From Clostridia bacterium (GTDB taxonomy: Bacteria; Bacillota; Clostridia; Christensenellales; Aristaeellaceae): 64,000 nucleotides of DNA. Made by a program: the position numbers and the translations under genes. The stretch spans positions 62,001-126,000 of the forward strand of contig JAFWEL010000130.1 in assembly GCA_017512905.1 (NCBI GenBank), written 5' to 3'. Positions 25,453-34,271 of this stretch are shown here, one piece after another (the stretch's first letter is position 1; each line of letters opens with the position of its first letter). Below the pieces are notes generated by a model. That model saw nothing but the letters and a program-made list of their open reading frames with translations, searched no databases and had not been told where the DNA came from.

Positions 25453-27336
25453 TCAGTTCGTGCGATTCATGTGATGGGCCTCCTTGGCGCGATACATCGC
25501 CTTGTCCCCGATCTGGATGCACTTTTCGATGGTATCCTTGTCATTCATCCGCTTATCGGCCAGGCCGACGCTGGCCGTGACCGTAAAGGCGAGATCCTCC
25601 GCTTCGTTGAGCCGCGTAAGCGCATCTTCAAAGTCCTGGATCATGGCTTTTGCCCTTTCGCCCTCCGGGATAAACACGACAAATTCATCCCCGCCGATTC
25701 GCGCGGCGGACGCGCCGGAGGGCAGCGCTTCCCGAATCGCCTGTCCCACCAGTCGGATGGCGCGATCGCCCCCGGAATGGCCATAGGTGTCGTTGATCTG
25801 CTTCAGATGATCCATGTCGATGCAGACAAAGGCGATTCTCCGGCCGATCAGCCCGGGCCACATGGGCTCGATCCGCTCCAGCAGGCCGCGCCGGTTGAGC
25901 AGGCCGGTCAGCAAATCCGTGATGCTGCTCAGCCGCCGTTCCTCGTACAGACGCATCAGCTCCTTGCGTCGGTAGATGTTCGCCAGAGCGATGGACATCA
26001 GCGCGTTGGTCTGCACGTAGGTGCGCGAAGGCACCTCCCCCGCTTCATAGTGAAATACGCTGTAGCCGAAATTGTGCCGGTTTTGATGCAGCAGCTTCAC
26101 ATACAGCATCTGGGGCTCGTCGGGGCGCTCGGCCATCGGCGGCAGCAGGTTGACCCGGTCAAAGGTCACCATCGGCATGCCGCAGTCCCGGCCATCCCGG
26201 ATGGCGTGAACGAGACAGGCCTGTTCCCCCTCCTCCTCCATGAGCGCGTCCGGCGTGCCAAACAGACACAGGTAGTGATCGCGCAATATGGGATTATAGC
26301 ACCTGGGGCTGATCATCACGCCATGCAGCTCCGTCAGATCGTCGCAAGCGCCGAGATCGATGCTCATGTTGTTCATCATGGCGTCCTGGTCGTTTTCGAG
26401 CTCCAGCAGGTGGGTGGTTTTCTGGCTGACCTGCCGGAAGTATTCCGGGGAGCGCCTCCCGCAGCCGCAGCTCTCCCCCAGCACAAGCCGTCCGTTAAGG
26501 GGAAGCCGGGTCTGGCCCTTCGGCCTCCAGCCGCCTTTTATCTGACGGTCCAGATGATTCATGGCCCTGGTGACCATGCCCGCGTAATCCGGCTGTACCG
26601 TCGTCAGGCTGGGCACATCCACGCCAAGCTCCGGGATATTGTCAAACCCGGTGACGATCACATCCTCCGGGACGCGAAGATTGTGCTTTTTCAGCTCGCG
26701 CATGAGCCCTACGGCCATATAATCATTGGCGCAGACGACCGCCTCCGGGCGACGCTCGGGATCCGAGAAGAAGCGGGCATAGGCCGCTTCGCCGCAGTTC
26801 GACCACATATTGCCGGGGCAGACGTCGTCCTCGTCAACGGAAAGCCCATGGGCTTCCATTTCCTGCCTGAAAACCTCCAGGCGGGCTTCCGATTCGGCAT
26901 GACCGGGGAATCCCGTCTGAAAGCAGATGCGCCTCAGGCCGTGGTCCTCGATCAGGTGGCGCACAAGGGGACGAATGGCCTCGCGCTCGTCGGTATAGAC
27001 ACAATCATACATACGATTATCGTCGCGCACAGCCACGACAGGACAGCGCGCTCGGCGCAGCATCCCATAGAGCAGCTCTCGGAATTCCCCCCGCTCGTAG
27101 CTCTCGGGAACGACAATGATGCCGTCCAGCTTTTCTATCGCGGCAAAGCGGAATATGTTCTTTTCCTGGACGTCGTAATCGCTCTGGGTCAGGTAATAGC
27201 CGACCGTGGCGTAGACCACAATGTCATAGTCGAGCCGTTTACCCTCGCTATCCAGCGCGTGAAGGAAGGCGTTGTCAAACACCGCGAATGTCTTCGTTAT
27301 GAATACGCCTATGGTTTTGCGCCTGGAAAAGATCAT
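25453..27336 (-). CDS. LacI-type periplasmic-binding-fold sensor fused to GGDEF diguanylate cyclase
   Basis: In this 627-residue protein, residues 1-300 are a LacI/PBP1 ligand-binding fold (KTIGVFIT at the start, LDGIIVVPESY, VVCANDYMAVGLM, VIVTGFDNIPEL, PSLTTVQPDY) with no helix-turn-helix and no signal peptide, so it senses in the cytoplasm. The middle (300-455) has a Cys-rich GESCGCG stretch and a GAF-like region. GGDEF occupies about 460-627, with ARIGGDEFVVF intact and no RxxD inhibitory site. A DNA-binding sugar sensor has here been recruited to control c-di-GMP. The ligand is unknown. It is first in the two-gene GGDEF operon. Confidence 0.9.
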   Translation of the reverse strand: MIFSRRKTIGVFITKTFAVFDNAFLHALDSEGKRLDYDIVVYATVGYYLTQSDYDVQEKNIFRFAAIEKLDGIIVVPESYERGEFRELLYGMLRRARCPVVAVRDDNRMYDCVYTDEREAIRPLVRHLIEDHGLRRICFQTGFPGHAESEARLEVFRQEMEAHGLSVDEDDVCPGNMWSNCGEAAYARFFSDPERRPEAVVCANDYMAVGLMRELKKHNLRVPEDVIVTGFDNIPELGVDVPSLTTVQPDYAGMVTRAMNHLDRQIKGGWRPKGQTRLPLNGRLVLGESCGCGRRSPEYFRQVSQKTTHLLELENDQDAMMNNMSIDLGACDDLTELHGVMISPRCYNPILRDHYLCLFGTPDALMEEEGEQACLVHAIRDGRDCGMPMVTFDRVNLLPPMAERPDEPQMLYVKLLHQNRHNFGYSVFHYEAGEVPSRTYVQTNALMSIALANIYRRKELMRLYEERRLSSITDLLTGLLNRRGLLERIEPMWPGLIGRRIAFVCIDMDHLKQINDTYGHSGGDRAIRLVGQAIREALPSGASAARIGGDEFVVFIPEGERAKAMIQDFEDALTRLNEAEDLAFTVTASVGLADKRMNDKDTIEKCIQIGDKAMYRAKEAHHMNRTN

Positions 27337-27377
27337 GGCATTTCTCCTATGGATGAGATCATTTTTATATACAATAC

Positions 27378-27406
27378 ATTATACATGACGCAAAGGCCGT
27401 TGTCCA
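27378..27406 (-). promoter_or_regulatory. Promoter of the two-gene GGDEF operon
   Basis: On the minus strand TGGACA (27406-27401), 17 bases, TATAAT (27383-27378), 42 bases before the start. Confidence 0.65.
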
Positions 27407-27583
27407 CGGCATATTGTATTATTTCTATCCACACGCCTTCATATTCTTTGCATATTTAACATATTTTTATCATCTTTCATCCCCAATACGGGGCCTCTGC
27501 CGCTATAATATTGATATATGTAGGACTATATGGGTATACAGTTTAAAAGCTTACAGAAAGCAAACAGATGGGAGTGGGAATAT

Positions 27584-29074
27584 TTGAAGAGATTTGTTGC
27601 GCTGTTGATTGCCTTCGCGCTGGGCCTGTGCGGTGTGTGCGCGGGCGCTGAGAGCCCGACCGCGTTGCCAGGGGAAGCATCGACGGGATGGCGGCTGTCT
27701 AACGATATAACCGTCGACCTCGCCGCCTACCAGTCGCTCATGGAGACGCTATGTCCGGACCCCATCTTGTTGCAGCAGGCCAAAAAGACAGGCATACTGC
27801 TCAACGCCGTCGATCCTTCTCTGATCCTCCTTGATGACGGCATTCAACTGGACATCGATCTCAAGGGCAAAAGGGGCCTGTCCGTCGGCGGGGTGCGTTC
27901 GGAGGATGGCATCACCTTCGCCTCCACTCTGCTGCCCAGCTATGTGATTACGATACCCATCCAGAATATCATCGCTATCGTGACCGCCGTCGTCTCGATG
28001 TTTCTCCCCGCGAGGCGGCCGGCGTCGGAAGCTGCCGTGGATTCAGCCCCGCCGGCCCGTGAGACCGGGACAATCGCGCCGGCGTCCCGGCTGAAGCCCA
28101 TCGTGGCCAAGGCCGTGACCAGCCCGGTGCTCGATCGCCTTTCCAAATGCGTGGTCACCTCCGAACCCGAATACGGGGTGTTCCGGGCGAACGGGTCCAC
28201 CTACGACGTCCGCCAAAGCTGCAACATCAGCGGTCCGAACCTCCACGGCGCATGGGAATCCTTTGTGGATTGGGCCTTTGAAAACAAAGGCATCATCTCG
28301 ATGGCCGAGACCGCGAACAAAGCTGGGCTGGAGATCACTGCCGAAAACGCCAAGGCGCTGATGCCCGAGAATATACTGCCCCAGTTCAGCGCGACGACCT
28401 ATTCCCACAGCCTGTCCGACGGCAGCTTCACCACGGCGACCTTTACCAACGCCGACGGCTCGAAGGTCTATGCGGATGCCCGGGTTGAGATCACCCGGGA
28501 TACCGCGACCGCGGTCCTCCGGCTGCCCACCAAAGACCTGGAAGCGAACCTTGCGATGCGCCAGGGCGACGAGCTCTGGTTTATGCTGGACCTCCGGGGC
28601 CGGGAGCCGCTGTTTCACGGGGAGTCCAACGTGACGGCGGAGACGCTCAACGGACGTCTCGACATGCCCACGATGCAATCGGACGCCAGCCTCGCCCTGA
28701 ATCAAATTGACGACGCGCTGAACGGCCAGCTGGATATCAACGCCGGCGGGACCTATGTCGGCGTGACCTTCGATTCAAGGCCCTTCGACGAAGCCGCGGG
28801 CGACGGCCTGATCCTCACGGCCGATCTGTATTACGGCGCGGGAGCCGCGCCCCTGATCCACGAGGTTTTCACGATGGAGCCCGCGTCGACGCTCACGCTG
28901 GATTATACGAACGCGCACAAGACCCTTGTGCCGATCACGTCGCTGGTCACCGGCGCGGGGGGATACCTCCCCGGCCTTCTCACCGACCTGCTGATCAATG
29001 GCCTCGGCGGGTTGATCCTCACTCTCAACACAACGATTCCCGGTGTGATACAACCGCCCAGGCTCAGGCGCTGA
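27584..29074 (+). CDS. Secreted or membrane-attached protein of unknown function
   Basis: The 496-residue product starts, as chosen, at TTG 27584, with GGGAG 8 bases before it. This gives a clean signal peptide (residues 1-24, ending near CAGAES). A start at ATG 27530 would place 18 non-signal residues ahead of it. A further hydrophobic stretch (about 120-145) may be membrane-spanning. After it come a Pro/Ala-rich linker and a beta-rich region with DGSFTTATFTNADG. A Gly/Leu-rich hydrophobic tail lies at 465-485. I recognise no family. A TATAAT at 27504-27509 may be its -10 box. It precedes the AI-2E-type gene by 37 bases. Confidence 0.65.
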   Translation: MKRFVALLIAFALGLCGVCAGAESPTALPGEASTGWRLSNDITVDLAAYQSLMETLCPDPILLQQAKKTGILLNAVDPSLILLDDGIQLDIDLKGKRGLSVGGVRSEDGITFASTLLPSYVITIPIQNIIAIVTAVVSMFLPARRPASEAAVDSAPPARETGTIAPASRLKPIVAKAVTSPVLDRLSKCVVTSEPEYGVFRANGSTYDVRQSCNISGPNLHGAWESFVDWAFENKGIISMAETANKAGLEITAENAKALMPENILPQFSATTYSHSLSDGSFTTATFTNADGSKVYADARVEITRDTATAVLRLPTKDLEANLAMRQGDELWFMLDLRGREPLFHGESNVTAETLNGRLDMPTMQSDASLALNQIDDALNGQLDINAGGTYVGVTFDSRPFDEAAGDGLILTADLYYGAGAAPLIHEVFTMEPASTLTLDYTNAHKTLVPITSLVTGAGGYLPGLLTDLLINGLGGLILTLNTTIPGVIQPPRLRR

Positions 29075-29111
29075 CGCTCCGTCAATGCTCTTCTGAAAGG
29101 ATTATGGTAAT

Positions 29112-30341
29112 ATGAAAAACAAGGAAAACGAGAAATATTTCAAATGGGGCCTTACCGCCCTGATTGTTATCGCCCTCGGGATCCTGTTCGCCAACAAGGT
29201 GTTCTTCACCGCCGGTCAGCCGGGATTTATGAGCCTGCTGCTGAAAATCCTGCGACCCTTTGTATTCGGCGGGGTCATCGCCTACCTCGTCACGCCGCTG
29301 GCGAACTGGCTCAACCGCCGGTTCGGCGGGAAGGCCTATGGCCTGGCCAACGTGCTGGCTCTGGTCATCGCCATACTGATCGTGGCGGGCATCATACTGC
29401 TGATCGTGCCCAGGCTGGTGTCCAGCGTCATAGAGATCGCCAAGGCGGCTCCCGCCCAGTTCCAGACCCTGCAGGACAGGGTCACGACCTTCCTCAACGA
29501 ATACACCAAGGGCCATCCGGAGCACGTCGAATACATCGAGGCCGCCATCCAGAAGGTCGATTCCTGGCTGAATGGCTTTACGCAGAACGACCTGAGCAGC
29601 ACCACGAATCTCTTTGATTCCATCGGGCCGATTCTCGCGGGCTCGGCCTCCAAGGTGTCCAGCGCCTTCGGCGCGCTGAGGGACCTGATGATCGGCGCGA
29701 TCGTGGCCCTTTACTTCCTGTCCAAGCGCGAACAGCTGGCCGCTCAGGCCACCATGATCGTGCGCGGACTGTTCAAGCCCTCGTGGGCCGAATGGATATT
29801 GAACGAGGTCAAATTCGCTGACCGCATGTTCAACGGCTTCTTCATGGGCAAGCTGTTGGATTCCGCCATCGTGGGCGTGATCTGCTTTGTGGGTTGCCTG
29901 CTGATGGGCTTCAACAACGCGCTGCTGATCGCCGTCATCGTGGGCGTGACGAACATCATCCCCTTCTTCGGGCCGTTTATCGGCGCGATTCCCTGCGCGC
30001 TGCTGCTGCTGCTGGACAACCCGATGCACGCGCTGATGTTCCTGATCTTCGTCATCATACTGCAGCAGCTGGACGGCAACGTGATCGGCCCGAAGATCCT
30101 GGGCGATTCCACGGGCCTGTCGGCGCTGTGGGTCATGTTTGGCATACTGCTCTTCGGCGGGCTCTGGGGCATACTGGGCATGCTGATCGGCGTGCCGCTG
30201 ATGGCCGTGATCTACGACATCATCCGCCAGCTGACCTACCACGGCCTGCGGCAGAAGGGCCATCAAGGGATCATCGACGCCTACAACAGGAAATTCCACC
30301 CGTCCCCGCAGCCGAAGCAGAGCAAAAAGGCTGCCCACTGA
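29112..30341 (+). CDS. AI-2E family transporter (PerM/YdbI-like) membrane protein
   Basis: The 409-residue protein has about eight membrane segments in the family arrangement: two at the N-terminus (18-40, 45-70), one at 78-100, a long soluble helical loop (105-190), then the C-terminal group with the family motifs GVTNIIPFFGPFIGAIP and LDGNVIGPKILGDSTGLS. The family exports small molecules or ions, and members are linked to AI-2 release or Na+/H+ exchange. Substrate cannot be told from sequence. It starts a plus-strand run with K+ channel and MscS genes, which points to ion or osmotic balance. Confidence 0.88.
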   Translation: MKNKENEKYFKWGLTALIVIALGILFANKVFFTAGQPGFMSLLLKILRPFVFGGVIAYLVTPLANWLNRRFGGKAYGLANVLALVIAILIVAGIILLIVPRLVSSVIEIAKAAPAQFQTLQDRVTTFLNEYTKGHPEHVEYIEAAIQKVDSWLNGFTQNDLSSTTNLFDSIGPILAGSASKVSSAFGALRDLMIGAIVALYFLSKREQLAAQATMIVRGLFKPSWAEWILNEVKFADRMFNGFFMGKLLDSAIVGVICFVGCLLMGFNNALLIAVIVGVTNIIPFFGPFIGAIPCALLLLLDNPMHALMFLIFVIILQQLDGNVIGPKILGDSTGLSALWVMFGILLFGGLWGILGMLIGVPLMAVIYDIIRQLTYHGLRQKGHQGIIDAYNRKFHPSPQPKQSKKAAH

Positions 30342-30362
30342 CACGCGAGGAGATCCGCTGCA

Positions 30363-31238
30363 ATGAATACACAGAAAACGGTTAAAAACGCCACGCTGCT
30401 CACCGTCCTGGACGGTCTGCTTTCCGTCGCGGTACTGGCGCTCGCCGGTTATTACGTCGAATACTTCTTTTCTGCCCTGGACAAGGGCAACACCTCGGGA
30501 AAATGGGGACTCGTGGCGCTGATGTTCCTGGGCATGGCGCTGGCCCAGGGCATTCGCATCATCCTTGCCCGGGGCAGGCACCGGCTGGATGGGGTACGGC
30601 ATACAGTCTACGCCGTGGTCTTTCTGGCCTGCGCCGCGCTGATCCTGCTCAGCCGGCAGAATGCCGACGGCGCGGTGCTCAGCTTTGACGCCTACACCCA
30701 GGACATCAACTTCAGGATCGTGGCCTGGCTCTACGAGGCTTCGCTGGTCTTCAGCCGGGTGTTGACCATACTGCGCGACCGGACCCGCCGCGGCACCCTG
30801 CTGAATCTGGCGCTGATCGCGGTGATCATCATCTTGATGTGGCAGATGGAGATGATCTCCATGATCCTGTTCATCGCGTGGCAGTGCGTGGCCCACGTGG
30901 CCACCATCGCCTTTGCGCGCATCGACATGCCCACGCTGAAGAAGATCATCCGCAAGACCTATGCCGCGGAGATCCTCTTTGGCATCGTGCTGCTGATCGT
31001 GGCCTTCTCGCTGGTGCTGCCCCACCTGGAGGAGGGCATCGCCACCTTCAGCGACGCGCTGTGGTATTGCTTCGCCATCGTGACCACCATCGGCTTCGGC
31101 GATTTTGCCGCGGTCACCCCCATGGGACGGCTGCTCTCGGTCATACTGGGGCTGTACGGCATCATCGTGGTCGCACTGATCACCTCCATCATTGTCAACT
31201 TCTACGGCGAAATGAAGTCGGAGGATGACGACGACTGA
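30363..31238 (+). CDS. Two-pore-type potassium channel family protein
   Basis: The 291-residue membrane protein has several N-terminal membrane segments (about 15-35, 45-65, 75-95, 140-165) and a C-terminal pore module: outer helix (200-220), pore helix, selectivity filter TTIGFGD, inner helix (255-280), and a short acidic tail of Glu and Asp. The filter is the K+ channel type TxGFGD. It has no RCK domain, so gating must come from the membrane part or a partner. It lies 21 bases after the AI-2E gene and 57 before the MscS-like gene. Confidence 0.88.
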   Translation: MNTQKTVKNATLLTVLDGLLSVAVLALAGYYVEYFFSALDKGNTSGKWGLVALMFLGMALAQGIRIILARGRHRLDGVRHTVYAVVFLACAALILLSRQNADGAVLSFDAYTQDINFRIVAWLYEASLVFSRVLTILRDRTRRGTLLNLALIAVIIILMWQMEMISMILFIAWQCVAHVATIAFARIDMPTLKKIIRKTYAAEILFGIVLLIVAFSLVLPHLEEGIATFSDALWYCFAIVTTIGFGDFAAVTPMGRLLSVILGLYGIIVVALITSIIVNFYGEMKSEDDDD

Positions 31239-31295
31239 TCTGTCGTCCAAAGGTGTTTTGCGGATAATACTGTGATGTAAAGGAGTCGGGAATCC

Positions 31296-34217
31296 ATGAA
31301 CAATCCTTCTCACAAGGTTCTCTCCTCTTACGAAAAGAAGCTGATGTGGCGCAAGGTGCGGATGTACCTGGTATGGGTGGTTTCCTTCATCGTCTGCTTC
31401 TTCTTTTCCTGTTATTTTTACAACGTCCGGTACATGAAGACGCTGGATCCTCAGATCAGCCAGGCCTACTCCCAGATCGCGAATCTCCTGCCGGCGATTC
31501 AGTCCAACGAGGATTCCGTCATGCAGACCTATTCGCAGATGCTCGTGAGCCGCACCGAGGCCGCCGCGTCCGGGATCACCCTCTCCCAGAATTATTCCGC
31601 TGACAGCCAGTCGGTCAGCGATGTGCTGAAGGGCTGCTTTGCCATCGACCGCATCACCCAGCTGAAGGTGGGGCACAACGGCAGCGTCGTCGTCGTTGAC
31701 CGGCAGAGCGGGGAGATCCTGGCCCACCCCAACGGGGATCAGGTGGGAAAGACCATGTTCATGGTACCATTGAGCGCCAGTATCTCCAAGGGGATACCCT
31801 GGGGCAGCAGCCTCGCGCTCTATGAGGCTGATCCGGATATCGACCTGGACAGCTTCAAAGACGCTAATGCCGCCCGGAGACTGCGCCTGGGATACCAGCT
31901 TCTCTTCCCTGGCACCGGCACCAGGGGCAGACTGTTGCAGTCCATAGATTCCATGATCCTCGGCACCGTAGTTCCCTATGGGGAAATCTATATCATCTGC
32001 GGCACGAGTATACTGGAATACATCGCCTATATGTCCCAGGCGTTGTACATCAGCCTCATCGCAACGGTCATGCTGTGGCTGTTCGTCCACTTCATCAGCC
32101 TGACCCTCGACCGTCACGAACAGAGCGGCAAGGCCCTGCGCACACAGCTGACGGCCTATGGCCTGCTGTTGACGATCGCCATATTCGGCATCAGCTGGTA
32201 CGTCCAGGTGCTCAACGGCGTCACCAACGAGCTGAACACGATACATAGCTACGCCGATTCCGCCGTTGCCAATCTGGAGACCTATGAAAACACCCAGAAG
32301 CGCATCAACAGCTGGCTGGATGACCAATACCTGATTCAGTGCCGCGTGGCCCGGGATTATGTCAAATCCAAAGGCATCGACCAGATCACCCGCAAGGATC
32401 TGGCACAGATGAGCCAGAAGCTCGAGGTTGAGCACATCTATGTCTTCGACCCCGACGGCAAGGTGATCGTCACCAACTCCCCCTACGACCATTTCAGGCT
32501 CAGCCGCGACGAGAACGATCCTTCCTACGCCTTCCTGGGGTTGCTGGAGGGCGCGGACCACGTCGTGCGGCCGCCCATGCCGGATGAGGTCACCGGCGCG
32601 CGCACCCAGTTCATCGGCGTCAGCCTGCGCAACGACGAGGACAAGGCCGACGGCTTTGTGCAGATCAGCATTGATCCTGCCCTTCGGGATTACCTGACCA
32701 AGCCGCTGGGTGTGAGCAGTGTGCTGGCCAACACCATCGTCGGGCTCCCGGAGCACGCGCTGGCCTTTGACCGCGACAACCTGACCGTCTCCGCTACCAC
32801 GGGCCTCGGCTTTGTCGGCCAGTCCATCGAGGATTTCGGCTACAGCGCCGACAAGCTGAAGAATACCAACAGCGGTTTCCTGAAATACGGCGGCAAGAGC
32901 TACTACGCCGGATTCAGCGAATCGGAGAACTACTGGTTTGTGCCCGTCTCTGAGAGAACGTCCGACAACGAGTCCCTCTACACCGCGCTGCGCATCGCCG
33001 TCATCGAGCTGATCTGCATTGCGCTGATCATCTTCGTGGCGCTGTTCCACTACCAGCGCGACGTGGTAGACGCCGCGCCACCCGCCGCCAGGGAGGACAC
33101 CGAGGCGTCAGCCCCGAAGAAGCTGTCCCTTACCGAGCAGACCCTGCAGCTCTCCAAGATCACAAGCATCGTCCATATCCAGCAGAAGCGGGGCTTTGAT
33201 AAGCGCTGGCACCGGGATGTTCCCGTGGCAGACCAGACGCCCGGCATGCGCGTCAAGACCATCGCCTACCGCCTGCTGCTGATCTTCTGCGCGATCAGCC
33301 TGCTGCCCCTCGTGTACGGCAGCCTCTCCAACGGCACCGGCATCGCCGGACTGAACAGCCTGGCCTACGTGTTGTACGGCGGCTGGGAAAAGGGCGCGAA
33401 TATATTTGCCCTGACCTCGTGTCTGTTCCTGCTGTTTGCGCTGTATGTGTTCGTGTCCCTCGCCGGCCGCATACTTTATGCCATAGCGAGGGTTTCCGAC
33501 CTGCGCGTGGAAACCATCTGCCTGCTGCTGAACAGCTCCCTCAAATATGTGTGCGTCATCGCGTTCATCTATTACGGCCTGTCCCGGTTCGGCATACCCA
33601 CCCAGGCGCTGTTGGCCTCCGCCGGCATCATCACGCTGGCCGTCTCCATGAGCGCGAAGGATCTGGTCAGCGATATCGTCGCCGGCTTCTTCATCCTGGT
33701 GGAGGGCCATCTGAAGGTGGGCGACTTCATCACCGTGGGCAGCTGGTCCGGCGTCGTGCAGGAGATCGGCCTGCGCACCACAAAGGTGGCCCTCGGAAAC
33801 GACACCAAGATCTACAACAACTCCTCGCTGCGCGACATCATCAATTCGGACCAGGAGGTGGTCCGCCAGACCATGAGCCTGGCGATCGCTTCCGACGCCA
33901 GCCTGACTGAAATCGAAGCCATACTGTACGAAGAGCTGCCCGGGCTCATGAACGGTGTGCCCGGCCTGGTGCGTCCCGCTTTCTACGATGGCGCGGACAC
34001 CCTGGAGGATGGCAGACTGGCGCTGAAGATCTGCATTGAAGTGAAGAGCAACACGCAGACATCCGCGCTCAGGCAGCTGAGCCGCCGTTTGAAGCTGATG
34101 TTCGAGCGCCGGGGCATCGAGTTCCCCGACAATCCGACCTTTGTATACCAGCCGGACAACGTCTGGGGCAAGGTGCCGGAGGATGCCTTGGACAGCGTTT
34201 CAGACAGCGAAAGCTGA
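31296..34217 (+). CDS. MscS-type mechanosensitive channel fused to two extracytoplasmic sensor domains
   Basis: This 973-residue protein is far longer than MscS (about 280). TM1 at about 22-44 is followed by a first outside domain (45-245, Cache-like, with VVVDRQSGEILAHPNG). Two TMs follow (about 245-310), then a second outside domain (310-560, with IYVFDPDGKVIVTNSPYDHF) and TM at 563-585. After a cytoplasmic loop come the channel TMs (650-800) and the MscS pore and beta domain, with GIITLAVSMSAKDLVSDIVAGFFIL and VGDFITVGSWSGVVQEIGLRTT. Ligand-binding outside domains suggest a channel gated or tuned by a small molecule. AAAGGAG precedes the ATG. Confidence 0.85.
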   Translation: MNNPSHKVLSSYEKKLMWRKVRMYLVWVVSFIVCFFFSCYFYNVRYMKTLDPQISQAYSQIANLLPAIQSNEDSVMQTYSQMLVSRTEAAASGITLSQNYSADSQSVSDVLKGCFAIDRITQLKVGHNGSVVVVDRQSGEILAHPNGDQVGKTMFMVPLSASISKGIPWGSSLALYEADPDIDLDSFKDANAARRLRLGYQLLFPGTGTRGRLLQSIDSMILGTVVPYGEIYIICGTSILEYIAYMSQALYISLIATVMLWLFVHFISLTLDRHEQSGKALRTQLTAYGLLLTIAIFGISWYVQVLNGVTNELNTIHSYADSAVANLETYENTQKRINSWLDDQYLIQCRVARDYVKSKGIDQITRKDLAQMSQKLEVEHIYVFDPDGKVIVTNSPYDHFRLSRDENDPSYAFLGLLEGADHVVRPPMPDEVTGARTQFIGVSLRNDEDKADGFVQISIDPALRDYLTKPLGVSSVLANTIVGLPEHALAFDRDNLTVSATTGLGFVGQSIEDFGYSADKLKNTNSGFLKYGGKSYYAGFSESENYWFVPVSERTSDNESLYTALRIAVIELICIALIIFVALFHYQRDVVDAAPPAAREDTEASAPKKLSLTEQTLQLSKITSIVHIQQKRGFDKRWHRDVPVADQTPGMRVKTIAYRLLLIFCAISLLPLVYGSLSNGTGIAGLNSLAYVLYGGWEKGANIFALTSCLFLLFALYVFVSLAGRILYAIARVSDLRVETICLLLNSSLKYVCVIAFIYYGLSRFGIPTQALLASAGIITLAVSMSAKDLVSDIVAGFFILVEGHLKVGDFITVGSWSGVVQEIGLRTTKVALGNDTKIYNNSSLRDIINSDQEVVRQTMSLAIASDASLTEIEAILYEELPGLMNGVPGLVRPAFYDGADTLEDGRLALKICIEVKSNTQTSALRQLSRRLKLMFERRGIEFPDNPTFVYQPDNVWGKVPEDALDSVSDSES

Positions 34218-34271
34218 TCCCCTTTCCCCGGTTCATCCACCACGCACCCAACACGAAGGAGGCAAACCCGA

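Noticed and set aside
29082..33050. 1322-codon open frame on the minus strand
   Set aside because: It runs antisense to three clear membrane protein genes and its His/Gln/Asp-rich composition is typical of antisense reading of GC-rich genes.
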